A stretch of DNA of 64,000 nucleotides from Burkholderiaceae bacterium (GTDB lineage: Bacteria > Pseudomonadota > Gammaproteobacteria > Burkholderiales > Burkholderiaceae_C). The stretch is from positions 310,001 to 374,000 of the forward strand of contig JACKLM010000004.1 of assembly GCA_024235895.1 (NCBI GenBank), given 5' to 3'. Positions 38,451 through 47,427 of this stretch are shown piece by piece; position 1 is the stretch's first letter, and every line of letters begins with the position of its first letter. Under the pieces are notes generated by a model, which did no database searches, had not been told where the DNA came from, and saw only the letters and a program-made list of their open reading frames with translations. Position numbers and translations under genes: made by a program.

Positions 38451-39995
38451 TTGACTGCACGCGCCGACGCCCGCGAGGGGCTGCTGCCGGTGCTCGACGC
38501 ACTGCGCGGGGCGGGCTCCGATGTCTGGGAGTGGGACGTCGGCAGCGACCGCCTCAGCGGCACCTGGGGGTTCGCGCGCGCCCTGGGCTACGCGACCGAG
38601 GCGCAGCCGTGGACCCAGGCCGCGTGGGACGCGCTCATCCACCCCGACGACCTCGCCGCCTACCGGCGCGGCTTCGAGCTGCACGTGCAGGGGGCGCAGC
38701 CGATGTACGCGGTGCGCTACCGCATGCGCGCGGCCGATGGCGGCTGGCACTGGGTCGACGAGCGCGGCCGCATCGTCGAGCGCCAGCCGGACGGCTTGCC
38801 GCGTCGCGTCATCGGCACGCTGACCGACGTCAGCGAGCAGGTCGCGCTGCAGGCGCAGGCCGAGCAGGCCACGCAGCGGCTGCAGGCGCTCGCGCGCCAC
38901 GTGCCGGGGCTGCTGTTCCAGTTCCGCCGGGATGCCGACGGACGGGCCTCGTTCCCCTACGTCAGCGAGCGCTGCGAAGCGCTGCTGGGCGTCGGCGCCG
39001 ACGCCATGCAGCGCGACGCCGCGGCCATGCTGCGCAAGGTCGAGCGCGTCCAGCGCGAGCGCATGCTCGCCAGCATCGATGAATCGGCGCGCACGCTGGC
39101 GCCGTGGCAGCTCCAGTTCTGCCTCTGGCGCGGCGGCGAGCAGCGCTGCCTGCGCGGCAGCGCCACCCCGCAGCGCGACGCCGACGGCGGCGTCACCTGG
39201 CACGGCTACCTCGAGGATGTCAGCGAGCTGCTCGAGATGGAGCAGGCGCAGCGCGACAAGCTCGCCGCCGAGGCCGCGAGCCGCTCCAAGTCCGAGTTCC
39301 TCTCGCACATGAGCCACGAGCTGCGAACGCCGCTGAACGCCGTGCTCGGCTTCGCGCAGCTGCTGGAGATCGACCGCGTATCGCCGCCGACGGCCGCGCA
39401 GCGCGACAAGCTCCGCCTGATCCGCGAGTCCGGCACCCACTTGCTGCGCATGATCGGCGATCTGCTCGACCTGTCGCGCATCGAGACCGGACGCCTGGCG
39501 CTGCAGTCCGAGGCGGTCTCGCTGTCGGCGCTTGCCGGCGAAGTCGTGGAGATGATGCAGGTCGAGGCCGAGCGTAGCGGTGTCGCGCTCGCGGCCGAGC
39601 TGTCGCCGCCTGGCTTGCCGTGCGCGCGGGCCGACGCGACGCGGCTGCGCCAGGTGTTGCTGAACCTGTTGTCCAATGCGATCAAGTACAACCGCCCGGG
39701 CGGTCGTGCGTGGCTCGCGCTGCACGCCGGCACGGGGGGCGATGCGGACCGGGTCGGCGTCAGCGTGCGCGACGACGGCCCGGGCATCGCCGCCGACGAG
39801 ATGGCGCGGCTGTTCGAGCCCTTCTTCCGCGGCCGCCGTGGGCACGGCGCGATCGAGGGCGCGGGCATCGGGCTGACCGTCACGCAGGCGCTCGTCGACG
39901 CGATGGGCGGGCGCATCGAGGCGCGCAGCCGGCCCGGCGAAGGCAGCGTGTTCGCGGTCTGGCTGCCGGTGGCGGGCGCTGACCGGCCCGCCTGA
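38451..39995 (+). CDS. PAS-domain sensor histidine kinase (soluble)
   Basis: 514-residue kinase without membrane segments. Order: PAS/PAC unit 1 (about residues 15-135, with WEWDVGSDRLSGTWGFARAL and DGGWHWVDERGR), PAS unit 2 (145-265), HisKA box with H289 (MSHELRTPLNAVLGFAQLL), then HATPase_c with LLSNAIKYN, DDGPGIA and GAGIGLTV. The start TTG at 38451 is taken because no ATG fits, and 39 bp separate it from the zinc-ribbon gene. No receiver or response regulator is adjacent. The signal is probably cytoplasmic and unknown. A paired-hairpin repeat begins 9 bp after the stop. Confidence 0.9.
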   Translation: MTARADAREGLLPVLDALRGAGSDVWEWDVGSDRLSGTWGFARALGYATEAQPWTQAAWDALIHPDDLAAYRRGFELHVQGAQPMYAVRYRMRAADGGWHWVDERGRIVERQPDGLPRRVIGTLTDVSEQVALQAQAEQATQRLQALARHVPGLLFQFRRDADGRASFPYVSERCEALLGVGADAMQRDAAAMLRKVERVQRERMLASIDESARTLAPWQLQFCLWRGGEQRCLRGSATPQRDADGGVTWHGYLEDVSELLEMEQAQRDKLAAEAASRSKSEFLSHMSHELRTPLNAVLGFAQLLEIDRVSPPTAAQRDKLRLIRESGTHLLRMIGDLLDLSRIETGRLALQSEAVSLSALAGEVVEMMQVEAERSGVALAAELSPPGLPCARADATRLRQVLLNLLSNAIKYNRPGGRAWLALHAGTGGDADRVGVSVRDDGPGIAADEMARLFEPFFRGRRGHGAIEGAGIGLTVTQALVDAMGGRIEARSRPGEGSVFAVWLPVAGADRPA

Positions 39996-40004
39996 TACGC
40001 GTTT

Positions 40005-40370
40005 GCGTTCGATCGATAAGAATTTGGTTGGCGGCGATCAGCCACCGTTGGCACTGAGCGGACTTTCACCAGTGCCCACTGTTGGCCCTGGGCGGCGTTC
40101 GACGTCCGCGCGTGCCAAGGCCGGCGGGCACCCTTTCACTCCATGTCCCCCGCCGTCGGCTAGCGCCGCCGGCTCCTCCTTGACTTCCGTGGGAGGGTGC
40201 CCGCCGACCTTGGCCTGCCAGCGCCCTGGTATTCGACCGTCGAATACCAACTCGGTGGCCTGCCGAGGACGGCGGGTGCCCTTGCCCGTAAGTCAAGGAG
40301 GAGCCAGCGGCCGAAGGCCGGTGGCGGGGGACATGGAGGGCAAGGGTACCCGCCGTCCTCGGCCCGCGCG
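40005..40370 (+). repeat. Paired-hairpin dispersed repeat, copy 3
   Basis: Left block GCGTTCGATCGATAAG starts 9 bp after the kinase stop. Hairpin A arms are 40114-40139 / 40189-40214, with two U-G-type and one true mismatch. The central palindrome is at its longest here (GGTATTCGACCGTCGAATA plus CC, 40228-40248). Hairpin B arms are 40262-40287 / 40338-40363. Relative to copy 1, B differs at paired positions (A-T to G-C near the middle) and pairing is kept. The only copy between two genes on the same strand. Confidence 0.85.
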
Positions 40371-40448
40371 ATCACCGCGAACTACGAGAAGGCAGGCATC
40401 CGATGACTGCAACGCGCTGTTCGCGGCCGTTCGACCGCGGGCGCTGCC

Positions 40449-40454
40449 TACAAT
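40449..40454 (+). promoter_or_regulatory. Candidate -10 box of purU
   Basis: TACAAT ends 9 nt before the ATG at 40464, giving a leader of about 2-3 nt. Confidence 0.4.
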
Positions 40455-40463
40455 CGGCGACCT

Positions 40464-41351
40464 ATGCCGGGCAGCGCGCGCGAATTCGTCCTCACCCTCG
40501 CGGCGCGGGATGCCAAGGGCATCGTCTACGCCGTGTCGGGGCTGCTGTACCAGGCCGGCTGCAACATCATCGACTCGCAGCAGTTCGGCGACCTCGAGGG
40601 CGACGACGCCACGGGGCTGTTCTTCATGCGGGTGCACTTCGACGCCCCGGCGCACCTGCGCGGCCGCGGCGAGCTGCAGACCCTCTTCGAGCATGCGCGC
40701 CAGCAGTACGCGATGCAGATCGCGTTCCACCCGCTGGCCGAGCGCGCGCGCGTGATGCTGATGGTCAGCCGCCACGGCCACTGCCTCAACGACCTGCTGT
40801 TCCGCTGGCGCAGCGGCCAGCTCGCGGTCGACATCCCGGCGATCGTGTCCAACCACGAGGACTTCCGCGCGCTCGCCGAGGGCTACGGCATCGCCTTCCA
40901 CCACCTGCCGCTGGCGCCCGGGGCCGACGCCCTCGCCAAGCGTGCGCAGGAGCAGGCGCTGCGCGAGATCGCCGAGCGCGAGCGCATCGACCTCGTCGTG
41001 CTGGCGCGCTACATGCAGATCCTCGGCCCCGAGCTGTGCAGCGCATGGGCCGGGCGCGCGATCAACATCCACCACAGCTTCCTGCCCAGCTTCAAGGGCG
41101 CGCGTCCCTACGCCCAGGCGCATGCGCGCGGGGTCAAGCTGATCGGCGCCACCGCGCACTACGTGACCGCCGACCTCGACGAGGGGCCGATCATCGAGCA
41201 GGATGTCGAGCGCGTCGACCACACGCTGTCGGCCGAGGACTTCGCCGCCGTCGGGCGCGACATCGAGTCGATCGTGCTGGCGCGCGCGGTGCGCTGGCAT
41301 GTCGAGCACCGCGTGCTGCTCAACGGCCACAAGACGGTGGTCTTCCGCTGA
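40464..41351 (+). CDS. purU: Formyltetrahydrofolate deformylase
   Basis: Hydrolyses 10-formyl-THF to THF and formate, balancing the one-carbon pool. The 295-residue protein has an N-terminal ACT-type domain (LAARDAKGIVYAVSGLLYQ) that in relatives senses methionine and glycine. The C-terminal formyltransferase-fold domain has the catalytic Asn-His-Asp set in AIVSNHEDF, INIHHSFLPSFKGARPY and VTADLDEGPII. It follows a paired-hairpin repeat and has its own promoter. The next gene begins 5 bp after its stop, so the three genes to 42898 may form an operon. Confidence 0.95.
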   Translation: MPGSAREFVLTLAARDAKGIVYAVSGLLYQAGCNIIDSQQFGDLEGDDATGLFFMRVHFDAPAHLRGRGELQTLFEHARQQYAMQIAFHPLAERARVMLMVSRHGHCLNDLLFRWRSGQLAVDIPAIVSNHEDFRALAEGYGIAFHHLPLAPGADALAKRAQEQALREIAERERIDLVVLARYMQILGPELCSAWAGRAINIHHSFLPSFKGARPYAQAHARGVKLIGATAHYVTADLDEGPIIEQDVERVDHTLSAEDFAAVGRDIESIVLARAVRWHVEHRVLLNGHKTVVFR

Positions 41352-41355
41352 CCCG

Positions 41356-41802
41356 ATGCCGCGCCGCAAGCCGCTGCCGCCCGCGCCGGGCAGTACGCCC
41401 GACGAGCTCGAGTCGCGCTTCTACGACGCGATGCGCCGCGGCGACCTCGAGGCGCTGATGAGCGTATGGGCCGACGACGACGAGATCGTCTGCGTGCACC
41501 CGGGCGGCGCGCGCGTCGTCGGCCCGGCGGCGATCCGCGCCAGCTTCGAGGCGATCTTCGCGCACGCGCCGGTGCCGATCGTCGCCGAGCAGGTGCACCG
41601 GCTGGACGCGGTCTCGGGCGCGGTGCACCACCTGATCGAGCGCGTCCAGACGCCGACCGACGAGGGGCCGCGCCAGGCCTGGGTCGTGGCGACCAATGTC
41701 TACCTGCAGACTGCCGCCGGCTGGCGCATGGTCGCGCACCACGCGAGCCCGGCCTCGCTGGCCCCGCCCGACATGGACGGCGGGCCGGCGCAGTTGCATT
41801 GA
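41356..41802 (+). CDS. NTF2/SnoaL-like domain protein
   Basis: 148-residue protein of the nuclear transport factor 2-like fold. Pattern: FYDAMRRGDLEALMSVWADD at residues 20-39, CVHPGGARVVGPAAIRASFE, and the closing WRMVAHHASPA. Conserved histidines line the pocket in this subgroup (Ketosteroid isomerase-like). Enzymatic role unknown. It starts 5 bp after purU and is likely co-transcribed. Confidence 0.85.
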   Translation: MPRRKPLPPAPGSTPDELESRFYDAMRRGDLEALMSVWADDDEIVCVHPGGARVVGPAAIRASFEAIFAHAPVPIVAEQVHRLDAVSGAVHHLIERVQTPTDEGPRQAWVVATNVYLQTAAGWRMVAHHASPASLAPPDMDGGPAQLH

Positions 41803-41854
41803 CCCCGCACCGGGCACGCGGCCCCGATCGCCTCTGAACGCCGGCCCCGAACCC

Positions 41855-42898
41855 GTGTCGCTGCCGCCCAGGGCCCCGCGCTGGCTGCCCGGCGGCCACC
41901 TGCAGACGATCTGGCCGGCGCTGGTCGGCCGCCGGCGCCTGGCCGGCGCGGTGCGCTATCGGCGCGAGCGCTGGGCGACGCCGGACGGCGACTTCGTCGA
42001 TGTCGACTTCGCGCTCGCGAACCCGCCTGCGGCAGGGGCCGAGGCGCGACCCGCCGCCGAGGCGGCGGACGTCACGCCGACGGCCCTCGGCTCGCCGCTC
42101 GAGCGGCGGCTGCTCGTCATGTTTCACGGCCTGGAGGGCTCGTCGGCGAGCCACTATGCGATCGCGTTCGCGATCGAGGCGCTCGCACGCGGCTGGGATT
42201 TCGCGTTGCCGCACTTCCGCGGCTGTTCGGGCGAGCTCAACCGCGCGCCGCGCGCCTACCACTCGGGCGACTTCGAGGAGGTCGGCTGGATGCTGGCACG
42301 GCTGCGTGCGCGCGCCGGCACCCCGGTGCTGGCGGTCGGCGTGTCGCTGGGCGGCAATGCGCTGCTGCGCTGGGCGGCCGAATCGGGTGCCGAGGCCGCC
42401 GCGTGCACCGCGGCGCTGGCCGCCGTGTGCGCGCCGGTCGATCTGAGCGCCAGCGGCCACGCGCTCGGGCAGGGCTTGAACCACCATGTCTATGCGCGCA
42501 TGTTCCTGCGCACGATGAAACCCAAGGCGCTGGCCAAGTGGGCGCAGCACCCGGGCCTGTTCGACCGCGAGCGCGTCGCGCGCGCGCGCTCGCTGCACGC
42601 GTTCGACGATGCCTTCACGGCGCCGGTGCACGGATTCGCCGGTGCGGACGATTACTGGGCACGCGCCTCGTCGGCGCCGCACCTGGCGCGCATCCGCGTC
42701 CCGGCGCTGGCGCTCAACGCGCGCAACGACCCCTTCGTGCCGCCGTCGTCGCTGCCGCGACCGGGTGTGGTCGGGCCCTGCGTCGAGCTGTGGCAGCCCT
42801 CGCACGGCGGGCACGTGGGCTTTGCCGCCGGCGCGTTCCCTGGCGAACTGGGCCGCCTGCCGGCCGCGGTCTGCGACTGGCTGGCGGCGCGGGCGTAG
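41855..42898 (+). CDS. Alpha/beta hydrolase of the YheT family
   Basis: 347-residue hydrolase. The N-terminus WLPGGHLQTIWPAL is the YheT hallmark; then LLVMFHGLEGSS (oxyanion region), the nucleophile elbow GVSLGGNALL, and the catalytic Asp and His in ARNDPFVPP and PSHGGHVGFA. The GTG at 41855 is the best start I can place, with a CTG further upstream as an alternative. Its position after purU and the NTF2 gene is compatible with an operon. The substrate is unknown, probably an ester or lactone. Confidence 0.87.
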   Translation: MSLPPRAPRWLPGGHLQTIWPALVGRRRLAGAVRYRRERWATPDGDFVDVDFALANPPAAGAEARPAAEAADVTPTALGSPLERRLLVMFHGLEGSSASHYAIAFAIEALARGWDFALPHFRGCSGELNRAPRAYHSGDFEEVGWMLARLRARAGTPVLAVGVSLGGNALLRWAAESGAEAAACTAALAAVCAPVDLSASGHALGQGLNHHVYARMFLRTMKPKALAKWAQHPGLFDRERVARARSLHAFDDAFTAPVHGFAGADDYWARASSAPHLARIRVPALALNARNDPFVPPSSLPRPGVVGPCVELWQPSHGGHVGFAAGAFPGELGRLPAAVCDWLAARA

Positions 42899-42971
42899 TC
42901 CGTGCCGACGGTGCCGCGATGGCGGGCAGTCGCCGACAACCCGGTCCTTGTCGGGTGAACACAGGCGCGTG

Positions 42972-44120
42972 TCAGCGGCCGGAGCCGAGCGCCGTTCGCA
43001 GCGCGCGCGACTGCGGATCGCGCGCGACGACCGCGCGGTAGGCCGGATCGGCGCCGTAGGCGGCCTGCAGCGCGACGCCGGCGGCGTCGACGCGGTCCAG
43101 ACGCCACAGCGTCAGCGCGCGGTTGTAGTGCAGCTCGGCGTTGGTCGGCGCGATCCGGACCGCGGCGTCCAGGCTCGCCAGCGCGGCCTCGAACGCGCGC
43201 GTGCGGTACAGCGCGTAGCCCTTCCAGCCGAGCACGCGTGCGTTGTCGGGGCGAATCGCCAGTGCCTCGTCGTAGGCGGCGACCGCGGCGTCGAAGTCGC
43301 CGCGGCGCGCCGCCTTCAGCCCGCGGTCGATCGCGGCCTTCTCGTCGGCGCTGCGCGCGCTGGCCTGGCCGGCCTGCGCGTCGAGCACGCCGCGAATCGG
43401 CTGGTAGGCCGGGTCCTGCAGCGCGCGTGCGAGCACCTCGGTGTCTTGCTGCGCCCGCTGCAGCTCGGTGATCGCCTCGTCGCGCCGGTCCAGCGCCCAC
43501 AGCGCCAGACCGAGCGTGTAGCGTGCCTGCGCGTCGGTGGGGTCGATCGCGACCGCGCGTGCCAGGCTGGCGCGCGCAGCCTCGGCGTCGCCGGCGGCCC
43601 ACAGCGTCTCGCCGCGCAGCCGGTGCGACAAGGCGTTGCCCTCGTCGCCACGGATCGCCTCGTCGTAGACCCGCAGCGCCGCGGCGGTGTCGCCACCGCG
43701 TGCCTGCGTCAGGCCCTGCTCGAGCCGTTCGACCTCGGCGCGGTCGGGGGCGGGCAAGCGCGCCGCGTAGCGTTCGAGCAGGTCCTTGCGCGAGGCGATC
43801 TCGCGGTCCAGCGCGGCGCGCTGCGCCGCCAGCTCGTCGATCGCCGCCTGCTGCTCGCCGAGCCGCTGCTCGAGCGCCTGCTGCTGGGCCTGCTGCTCGC
43901 CGATGCGCTGCGCCAGCAGCTGCTGCTGCGCGGCCAGCGCGTCGTTGCGCCGCTGGGCTTCGCGCACCCCCCACCACGCGGTCGCGAGCACGCCGACGCC
44001 GACGACGAGCGGCAGCAGCGTCAGCCACAGCGTGCGCCGGCGCAGCCGCCGGTCCTGCTCGCGCAGGCCGGCGGTGATGGCGTCGACCCGGGCCGACGCG
44101 GGTGCGGCCTCGGCGCTCAA
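42972..44120 (-). CDS. Membrane-anchored coiled-coil TPR protein
   Basis: 382-residue protein. One transmembrane helix (WLTLLPLVVGVGVLATAWWG, residues about 30-49) is followed by a long glutamine/alanine-rich coiled coil (about 55-115; AAQQQLLAQRIGEQQ). About five TPR-type repeats then run to the end, such as LGWKGYALYRTRAFEAALAS. The start is a TTG at 44120, the only reasonable one in frame. It follows the DUF4062 gene by 25 bp on the same strand, so the two are probably translated from one mRNA and their products may bind each other at the membrane. Function not known. Confidence 0.75.
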   Translation of the reverse strand: MSAEAAPASARVDAITAGLREQDRRLRRRTLWLTLLPLVVGVGVLATAWWGVREAQRRNDALAAQQQLLAQRIGEQQAQQQALEQRLGEQQAAIDELAAQRAALDREIASRKDLLERYAARLPAPDRAEVERLEQGLTQARGGDTAAALRVYDEAIRGDEGNALSHRLRGETLWAAGDAEAARASLARAVAIDPTDAQARYTLGLALWALDRRDEAITELQRAQQDTEVLARALQDPAYQPIRGVLDAQAGQASARSADEKAAIDRGLKAARRGDFDAAVAAYDEALAIRPDNARVLGWKGYALYRTRAFEAALASLDAAVRIAPTNAELHYNRALTLWRLDRVDAAGVALQAAYGADPAYRAVVARDPQSRALRTALGSGR

Positions 44121-44145
44121 GCGGCCGCCCCGGTGACGGGCAAGA

Positions 44146-44985
44146 TCATGTCGCGCGCACCCCCGCCTGCTGCAGCTGGCCCTCGAGGAATCGACGCACC
44201 GACTGCACGGCCGCGCGCGCCGGACGCTCCTTGCGCAGCTCGTCGGCGTAGCCGTCCAGCAAGGCCTTCTTCTTGCGCACGGCACGCATCGTCACCGCCG
44301 GCAGCGGGCTGGTCGATGCGAAGACCAGCGCACCGGCGCCGATCAGCCAGCGCGTCGACTCCGGGGAGGCCGCCAGCGCCAGCGCCAGCGCCACCAGCGT
44401 CGCAGCCACCAGTGCCGCGGTCGCCAGGCCGTAGAAACGGATGTCGCGCTCCAGCTCGCCGGCAAATCGCCCGACGCAGTTGCGGTACAGGTCGATGTCC
44501 TCGGGCAACGCGTCCTCGGCCGCCTCGTCGCGGTGCTGGAACAGCCGCGCCGCGGCGGTCGCGACCGCGCCGGCGAGCTCGCTGGCACCGTGGAAGGCCG
44601 CCACCGTGAAACGGTCGCGCAGCCGCTTGCGCAGCGCGAGCACCGGGCGGCGGTCGTCGTCGACCATCGCCGGCGGCCACGGCGCGTCGTCGTCGAGCAG
44701 GAAGACCAGGCAGGGCAGTCCGTGGCGCTCGGCCTCGAGCAGCTCGAGTTCGGTGATCGACTGCGCGTGGCCGGCAGGGACGAAGCCGAGCCGCCAGGCG
44801 ACCAGTCCGACGCAGGCGTCGCAGCCGGCGACATCGGCCAGGCACTGCGCCAGCGGCCGCTGGCCGGAGGCGACGTAGTCCTCCATCGAGATCACGTCGT
44901 GGCCGAGCTTGCGCAAGGTGCGGTACGCTGCCGCCCGGCAGTCCTTCAGGTCCTCGAAGGTGGACGACAGATAGATCCTGGCCAA
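44146..44985 (-). CDS. DUF4062-domain membrane protein
   Basis: 279-residue protein. The N-terminal 100 residues (ARIYLSSTFEDLKDCRAAAY, DVISMEDYVASG, CDACVGLVAWRLGFVP) are a DUF4062 domain, a TIR-like fold. Two hydrophobic helices follow (about 185-205 and 210-228) and a basic cytoplasmic tail. Known DUF4062 proteins are often STAND/NLR-type sensors with AAA and TPR parts in the same chain; here TPRs are in the next gene. The start TTG at 44985 is chosen because GAGG lies 5 nt upstream and the domain begins right after it. Role unknown; a membrane signalling or defence pair is a possibility. Confidence 0.78.
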   Translation of the reverse strand: MARIYLSSTFEDLKDCRAAAYRTLRKLGHDVISMEDYVASGQRPLAQCLADVAGCDACVGLVAWRLGFVPAGHAQSITELELLEAERHGLPCLVFLLDDDAPWPPAMVDDDRRPVLALRKRLRDRFTVAAFHGASELAGAVATAAARLFQHRDEAAEDALPEDIDLYRNCVGRFAGELERDIRFYGLATAALVAATLVALALALAASPESTRWLIGAGALVFASTSPLPAVTMRAVRKKKALLDGYADELRKERPARAAVQSVRRFLEGQLQQAGVRAT

Positions 44986-45133
44986 GACAGCCTCATGGTT
45001 CGGCGAGCCGACGGCGTGCAAACCCCGCAAGAGTCGCGGGGCGGGGCCGCGCCGCGCCGGGCCGGCTCAGGCTAGCACGCGTGTGCAGCGGTCGCAAGCG
45101 TCGGGTCGACCGCGCCAGGTCGGCTGGCGCGGC

Positions 45134-45892
45134 TCAACCGCCGAACGCATCCCAGGCGCTCTTGGCGATCAGCGCGCCGACGACGACGATGAAGATGCGG
45201 CGCACGAAGCTGGCGCCGTGGCGCAGCGCCAGCCGCGACCCGACGAGGCTGCCGGCGACGTTGGCCAGCGCCATCGCCAGCCCGATCTGCCACCACACCA
45301 GCCCCTTGGAGGCGAACAGTGCCAGCGCGGCGATGTTGGTGGCGACGTTGAGCAGCTTGGCCGCTGCCGAGGCGTGCAGGAAGTCGTAGCCGAGCAGGCG
45401 CACGAACAGGAAGATGAAGAAGCTGCCGGTGCCGGGGCCGAAGAAGCCGTCGTACCAGCCGATGACGGCGCCGATCGCGCAGGCCACCGTGCGCTCGCGC
45501 GCCGGCGCCAGGTGCGGGGCGTGCACCTGGCCGAGCTGCTTGCGCGCCAGCGTGTACAGCAGCACCGCGCCGAGGATGAACGGCAGCGCGCGGCGCAGGA
45601 AGGTCGGGTCGATCAGCGTGACGTGCCACGCCCCGAGGAAGCCCCCGATCAGGGCTGCCGCCGCCGCCGGCAGCAGCGTGCGCCAAGGAAACCGGACATG
45701 GCGCGCATACTGCAGCGTCGCGAACGCGGTGCCCCACACCGAGGCGCTCTTGTTGGTGCCGAACAGCGCCGCCGGAGGGGCGGACGGGTAGATCGCGAAA
45801 AGCGCCGGCACCAGGATCAGCCCCCCGCCGCCGACGATCGAGTCGATCATCCCGGCGACGAACGAGGCCAGCGAGGCTAGCAGCAGGTCCAA
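45134..45892 (-). CDS. TauE/SafE family (TSUP) membrane permease
   Basis: 252-residue transporter with about eight hydrophobic helices. The family signature is at the N-terminus (FVAGMIDSIVGGGGLILVPA), repeated in the second half (GWYDGFFGPGTGSFFIFLF). TSUP proteins move organosulfonates, sulfite or related anions across the inner membrane. The ATG at 45892 gives a normal start. It is divergent from the small conserved protein at 46003. The 148-bp gap on the other side shows no feature I can name. Confidence 0.92.
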   Translation of the reverse strand: MDLLLASLASFVAGMIDSIVGGGGLILVPALFAIYPSAPPAALFGTNKSASVWGTAFATLQYARHVRFPWRTLLPAAAAALIGGFLGAWHVTLIDPTFLRRALPFILGAVLLYTLARKQLGQVHAPHLAPARERTVACAIGAVIGWYDGFFGPGTGSFFIFLFVRLLGYDFLHASAAAKLLNVATNIAALALFASKGLVWWQIGLAMALANVAGSLVGSRLALRHGASFVRRIFIVVVGALIAKSAWDAFGG

Positions 45893-45990
45893 GCTCGCCT
45901 CGCTGCGGCTGGCATCGGCGGCGCGGTCGGCGGCGCTTCGCGCATCGTGGGCATCGACGCCGTCCGAGGCCCGGTGAGCGCCCGATGCGC

Positions 45991-45996
45991 TATGGT
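45991..45996 (+). promoter_or_regulatory. Candidate -10 box of the conserved hypothetical gene
   Basis: TATGGT ends 6 nt before the ATG at 46003, fitting a leaderless transcript. Confidence 0.35.
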
Positions 45997-46002
45997 CGAC
46001 GC

Positions 46003-46563
46003 ATGGACGCGATCGTCGAGGCGGCGCTGCGCAAGTGGCCGGACGTGCCTCACTGCTGGGGCTGGCTGGCGCTGGACGCGCGCGGCGACTGGTACATGCG
46101 TGACGACCGCGTGCGCGCCGCCGGGCCGTTCCCGCAGGTCAAGGGCAGCCGCATCGTGCACGACAAGCTGCTGGCCTTCATCGGCCGCAACTACGCGTCC
46201 GATGCCCAGGGTGCCTGGTTCTTCCAGAACGGCCCGCAGCGCGTGTACGTGACGTTGGAAGCCGCGCCCTGGGTCTGGCGGCTGCACGCCGATGAGCCCG
46301 GTACGGAGCCGATGCTGCGCTCGCACACCGGCACGCCGGCGCAGCCGCGATCCGCCGACGCGGTGTGGCTGGACGAGGCCGGTCGGCTGTTCGTCGACAC
46401 CGGGATCGGATTCGGACTGGTTCACAGCCTGGACATGGGGTTGGCGGCGGACGCGGTCGAGCAGGGGTGCTGGCGGCCGCGCGAGATGGCGTTTGCCGGC
46501 ATGCCGGCGCGCTTCGGCTACCAGCTCGACTCGCAGCCGCCGTCACGGCCCGAGCCGCGCTGA
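46003..46563 (+). CDS. Conserved betaproteobacterial protein of unknown function (DUF2946/DUF2944-like)
   Basis: 186-residue soluble protein. The pattern ALRKWPDVPHCWGWLALDAR and WYMRDDRV, then LLAFIGRNYASDAQGAWFFQ and NGPQRVYVTLEAAPWVWRL, is one I associate with a DUF found mostly in betaproteobacteria. The exact DUF number is uncertain. The ATG at 46003 fits the -10 box; an in-frame ATG lies six codons earlier. Divergent from the TSUP permease. Confidence 0.75.
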   Translation: MDAIVEAALRKWPDVPHCWGWLALDARGDWYMRDDRVRAAGPFPQVKGSRIVHDKLLAFIGRNYASDAQGAWFFQNGPQRVYVTLEAAPWVWRLHADEPGTEPMLRSHTGTPAQPRSADAVWLDEAGRLFVDTGIGFGLVHSLDMGLAADAVEQGCWRPREMAFAGMPARFGYQLDSQPPSRPEPR

Positions 46564-46658
46564 GCCTTCGCGGCGCGCAAGACCCGGCAGTCGGGGTTCG
46601 GGCGCCCGGCCACCTCCGGCCGGCGCGGTGGCGGTCGGCGCGGGACGGCGGCTGCGCG

Positions 46659-47270
46659 TCAGTGGCCCGATGCGCGCAGCATGTATTCGACCGCCGCCCG
46701 CAACTCGGCGTCGCTCGCGCCGCGCGCCGTGCCGCGCGGTGGCATCGCGCCCTTGCCCTTGATCACGCTGGCGGTCAGGGCCTCGATGCCCGTCGCGGCG
46801 CGCGGCGCCCAGGCGCCGCTGTCACCCAGCTTGGGCGCCCCGGCGACGCCGCTGCGGTGGCATGAGGCGCAACTGCGCGTGTAGACCGCGGGCACGTCCG
46901 CGGGCGCCGACGCGGCCGTGGTGGCGGCCGCTTGCGGTGCCGCTGTCGGTGCCGCCGCCGAAGCCGATGCCCCGGATGCCGGCGCCTGCGCCTCGGCGGG
47001 CGAGGCCGACCCGGGCTGTGCGCTCGCCGCGGCCGCGTCAGGGGCCGCGCCCGCGAGCTCGATGCGCGCGACCGGCATCAGCCGCCGCGCAACCGCCTCG
47101 GCGCTGTGCAGGTCGCTGCCTGCGCCGGGCCGCGGTGCGGTCGCCACGAAATTGACCAGCAGCACGATCACCATGATCGGGACCACGAAGGCCGCCACCA
47201 CGGTCCAGATCAGCTGCCTGGGCGTCTTGATTGGGCCTTCGTGCCCGTGCGTGTCTTGCGAGTCGCTCAT
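46659..47270 (-). CDS. Cytochrome c5-type membrane-anchored protein
   Basis: 203-residue protein. An N-terminal helix (LIWTVVAAFVVPIMVIVLLV) anchors it with the rest in the periplasm. An Ala/Pro-rich linker (about residues 75-130) is followed by a mono-heme domain with SCASCHRSG (heme binding CXXCH near residue 135) and the axial Met in GAMPPRG. It belongs to the c5/c555 class and probably carries electrons. It lies downstream of the indolepyruvate oxidoreductase on the same strand with a 157-bp gap and a TATACT box (47375-47380), so it is likely a separate unit. Confidence 0.9.
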   Translation of the reverse strand: MSDSQDTHGHEGPIKTPRQLIWTVVAAFVVPIMVIVLLVNFVATAPRPGAGSDLHSAEAVARRLMPVARIELAGAAPDAAAASAQPGSASPAEAQAPASGASASAAAPTAAPQAAATTAASAPADVPAVYTRSCASCHRSGVAGAPKLGDSGAWAPRAATGIEALTASVIKGKGAMPPRGTARGASDAELRAAVEYMLRASGH

Positions 47271-47427
47271 GAAGTCCCTGTTCGGCACCGCGCCGGCCAC
47301 GCGCGCCCGCCGCATGCCGAGCCGATGCGCACCCTGGGCACCGGTGCCGGCATACGGCCCGAAAACGCGGGCGCAGTATAGCCAGCGTGTCCCTGGCGCG
47401 TGCGGCGCCGTCCTTGGCCGTGTCGCG

